From NCBI GenBank assembly GCA_937889645.1, contig CALBZE010000024.1, forward strand, positions 1 to 64,000: DNA of 64,000 nucleotides, in the 5' to 3' direction. The translations under genes and the position numbers were made by a program. Below, piece by piece: positions 62,038-64,000 of the stretch; positions within the stretch are counted from its first letter, which is position 1; the number at the start of each line of letters is the position of its first letter. Origin of the DNA: an uncultured bacterium. GTDB taxonomy: Bacteria > Gemmatimonadota > Gemmatimonadetes > Longimicrobiales > RSA9. A model generated the notes under the pieces. It searched no databases. It saw nothing but the letters and a program-made list of their open reading frames with translations, and had not been told where the DNA came from.

Positions 62038-64000
62038 ATGAACGTGGACGCGGTGGTACGGATCCTTCTCGTCGACGACGATCCCCTGGCCGCTCACCGC
62101 GTGCATGCCTGCCTCGGCGGGGCCGAGGAACTTCGTTTCGTCCTCGTCCACGTCGGCCTCACCGTGGAGGCCGTCGCCGAGCTTTCGCGCTCCTCCTTCG
62201 ACCTGGTCCTGCTCGACCCGTCGCTCCCCGACGCTGCCGGCACCGCCGCGTTCATACGGGTGCACGCCGCGGCCCCGCACGTCCCGGTCCTGGTCCTCGC
62301 CGACCGCGAGGACGAGTTCGCGGCGCTCAAGGCGGTCCACGCCGGTGCCGTCGACTACATCTTCAAGGACCAGCTCACGCCGACGCTGCTGAGTCGGGCC
62401 GCGCGCTACGCGATCGAGCGCAGCCGCTCCGAGGAGGCGCTCCGCAGGGCCGCCCAGGAGAACGCACGGCTCGCCACCGCAATCGGCAACCTGGCGACGG
62501 GGGTGGTGATCACCGACCCGAACGCGCCGGACAACCCCGTCGTTTTCGCGAATCCGGCCTTCCTGCGCATGACCGGGTACGATGCGTCCGAGGTGATCGG
62601 GCGCAACCTCCGGTTCCTCCAGGGACCCGACACGGATCCGCTCGCCGTCGACGAAGTACGGCAGGCGATCGCGGCCGGCCGGGCGTGCGAGGTCGTGCTC
62701 CTCAACTACCGGAAGGACGGCACGGCCTTCTGGAACCAGCTCACGATCAACCCCGTCCGCGACGACGCCGGCACGCTCACGCACTTCATCGGGCTCCAGA
62801 CCGACGTCACGGACCGCATCGCCGCGGAAGAGGCGCTGGCCCGGCGGAACCGGGAGCTCGCCGCGTTGCACCGGATCTCCGCGATCTCCCTGGCGCAATC
62901 GCCGCCCGACCTGTCCTATCGTGCGATCGTGGCCGAGATCGCCGCGGCGGCCGGCTTTCCGGTCGTGGCCATCGCGCTGTACGACGAAGCGACCCGCTGT
63001 CTCGTCTATCGGGCGACGTACGGATTCGAGCTTTCGGGTCCGCTCGCCGTACCGCTCGACCAGGCGGCTTCGGGCCCGGCCGTCCGCAGCCGCAGACACC
63101 GCGTCATCCACCCGGATGGCGATTCGGTGATCGCCGACCCCGCCCTCGCGCCGCTCGGTCTCAGGACCCTGGCCTTCTTCCCCATGGTCGTCGACGGGCG
63201 CGTCATCGGCACGATCACGCTCGGGCACACGGAGCACCTCCGGACATCCGACCGGTTGCCGCGCTTCGCGGGGAGCATCGCCGGCCTCGTCGCTTCGTTC
63301 GCCGAGCGGACCCGCGTGCAGGAAGCGCTGGCCGCGGAAGGAGAGCGACTCCTCGTGACGCTCCGCTCCATCGCGGACGGCGTCGTCGCGACCGACACCG
63401 AGGGCCGGATCACGCTCATGAACCCGGTCGCCGAGCAGCTCTGCGGGCGCGATCTGGTAGACGCCGTCGGGCGCCCGCTCGATGAAGTGTTCCGGCTGCT
63501 CGACGAGGACGAGCGCGAGGCGCTGGATCCGCTCGCCAAGCTCCGCGGGGACGGCCGGGCCCCGGAGGCGGTGAGCGAACGCGGCATCCTCGTCGCCGCC
63601 GACGGGTCGGAGCGCGTCGTCGCCCACTCCGCCGCGCCGCTCCGTGACCGCGACGGCGCCACCATCGGCGTGGTGTTCGTATTCCGAGACATCACGAGGG
63701 AGCAGGAGTTGGAACGCGAGATCCTCCAGGCGAGCAAGCTCGAGTCGCTCGGCCTCCTGGCCGGCGGGATCGCACACGAGTTCAACAACGTCCTCACGAC
63801 GATCCTCGGCCAGCTCTCACTCCTGCGCTCGGATCCAGAGGCGCTCCGCAACGACGACCTCCTCGCCGACGCGGAAAGCGCGGTGCGTCGCGCCCAGGCG
63901 CTCACCCAGCAGCTCCTGACCTTCTCCGGCGGCGGTGCGCCGATCCGGAAGCGGACGGTCATCGGAGACGTACTGCGCGAGGTCATCCGCTTCGCATTGC
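62038..64000 (+). CDS. Hybrid sensor histidine kinase with REC, LOV-like, GAF and PAS domains (partial)
   Basis: The first 654 residues are present; the frame runs off the window. Order: receiver domain (1-122; D13-D15, D60 phosphoacceptor, K110), LOV-type PAS (about 146-260), GAF (about 285-425), PAS (about 435-555) and the HisKA domain with H580 in GIAHEFNN. The HATPase domain must lie beyond 64000. The LOV segment has PDNPVVFANPAFLRMTGY, GRN-L-RFLQGPDTD, NYRKDGTAFWN and FIGLQTDVT, but residue 191, the flavin-adduct cysteine in photoactive LOV domains, is leucine (codon CTC at 62608). ATG at 62038 follows the lipid-kinase stop directly. HEFNN kinases of this sort often work with a partner regulator; none is visible. 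Confidence 0.9.
   Translation, partial: MNVDAVVRILLVDDDPLAAHRVHACLGGAEELRFVLVHVGLTVEAVAELSRSSFDLVLLDPSLPDAAGTAAFIRVHAAAPHVPVLVLADREDEFAALKAVHAGAVDYIFKDQLTPTLLSRAARYAIERSRSEEALRRAAQENARLATAIGNLATGVVITDPNAPDNPVVFANPAFLRMTGYDASEVIGRNLRFLQGPDTDPLAVDEVRQAIAAGRACEVVLLNYRKDGTAFWNQLTINPVRDDAGTLTHFIGLQTDVTDRIAAEEALARRNRELAALHRISAISLAQSPPDLSYRAIVAEIAAAAGFPVVAIALYDEATRCLVYRATYGFELSGPLAVPLDQAASGPAVRSRRHRVIHPDGDSVIADPALAPLGLRTLAFFPMVVDGRVIGTITLGHTEHLRTSDRLPRFAGSIAGLVASFAERTRVQEALAAEGERLLVTLRSIADGVVATDTEGRITLMNPVAEQLCGRDLVDAVGRPLDEVFRLLDEDEREALDPLAKLRGDGRAPEAVSERGILVAADGSERVVAHSAAPLRDRDGATIGVVFVFRDITREQELEREILQASKLESLGLLAGGIAHEFNNVLTTILGQLSLLRSDPEALRNDDLLADAESAVRRAQALTQQLLTFSGGGAPIRKRTVIGDVLREVIRFAL

Noticed and set aside
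61048..63777. Minus-strand open frame of 909 codons over the lipid kinase and sensor kinase
   Set aside because: Shadow of two clear genes (GGDGT kinase; REC-LOV-GAF-PAS-HisKA protein).

Overview
The window looks like a chromosomal stretch of a very GC-rich, diderm, free-living bacterium. Composition, strong G/C third-position preference, frequent GTG/TTG starts, abundant lipoproteins with beta-propellers, M28/M61 peptidases, paired ECF sigma/zinc-finger anti-sigma genes, an Omp85/TamB pair and an LpoB-like lipoprotein together suggest Gemmatimonadota or a near relative. This placement is inference from gene style; there is no rRNA in the window. I recognised no tRNA, rRNA, insertion sequence, prophage or CRISPR array.

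Layout. (1) 1-259: a 48-base G run and seven consecutive GC-rich hairpins, probably a contig end. (2) 260-6880: a secreted amidohydrolase, then a winged-helix regulator with a degenerate nucleotidyltransferase domain, divergent from error-prone polymerase dnaE2; a perfect 18-bp palindrome lies between them. A PA0069-type radical SAM gene follows dnaE2. (3) 6925-12236 (minus): a compact five-gene set: ECF sigma factor, zinc-finger anti-sigma fused to a thioredoxin-like domain whose CxxC is SxxS, an 85-aa exported Cys-rich peptide, a propeller lipoprotein and a REC/HD-GYP c-di-GMP phosphodiesterase. (4) 12493-18248 (minus): a second ECF set: sigma, anti-sigma, secretin-like lipoprotein, propeller lipoprotein, another lipoprotein and an M61 protease; two 22-bp tandem repeats abut the sigma start. 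(5) 18461-23097: esterase and two divergent M28 peptidases. (6) 23105-25408 (minus): tag, DUF488, SDR, Rof-like and DUF2007 genes. (7) 25637-33879: carbonic anhydrase, YjjX, PfpI-like, BsuPI-like lipoprotein, recQ, HI0933-type flavoprotein, purEK and an OmpA-like lipoprotein with a clear terminator. (8) 34043-42207: HD-domain protein, UspA, yebC-ruvC-ruvA, an outer-membrane-like protein, an LpoB/COG3014 lipoprotein cluster and a small zinc-ribbon protein. (9) 42532-64000 (plus): ruvB, a hypothetical, queA, tgt, yajC, def, fmt, thiE-like, thiS, thiG, rsmB, PASTA protein, YbbR protein, tsaD, phosphoesterase, tamA-like, tamB, a lipid kinase and a hybrid sensor kinase cut off by the window end.

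Themes. Genome maintenance is well represented (dnaE2, recQ, ruvABC, tag, YjjX). The plus-strand block from ruvB onward is a long, tightly coupled housekeeping run with repeated 4-base overlaps. The two ECF islands on the minus strand are the most accessory-looking part; the first combines unusual parts and is my best candidate for an undescribed envelope-sensing system. The terminal sensor kinase carries a textbook LOV domain in which the photoactive cysteine is leucine.
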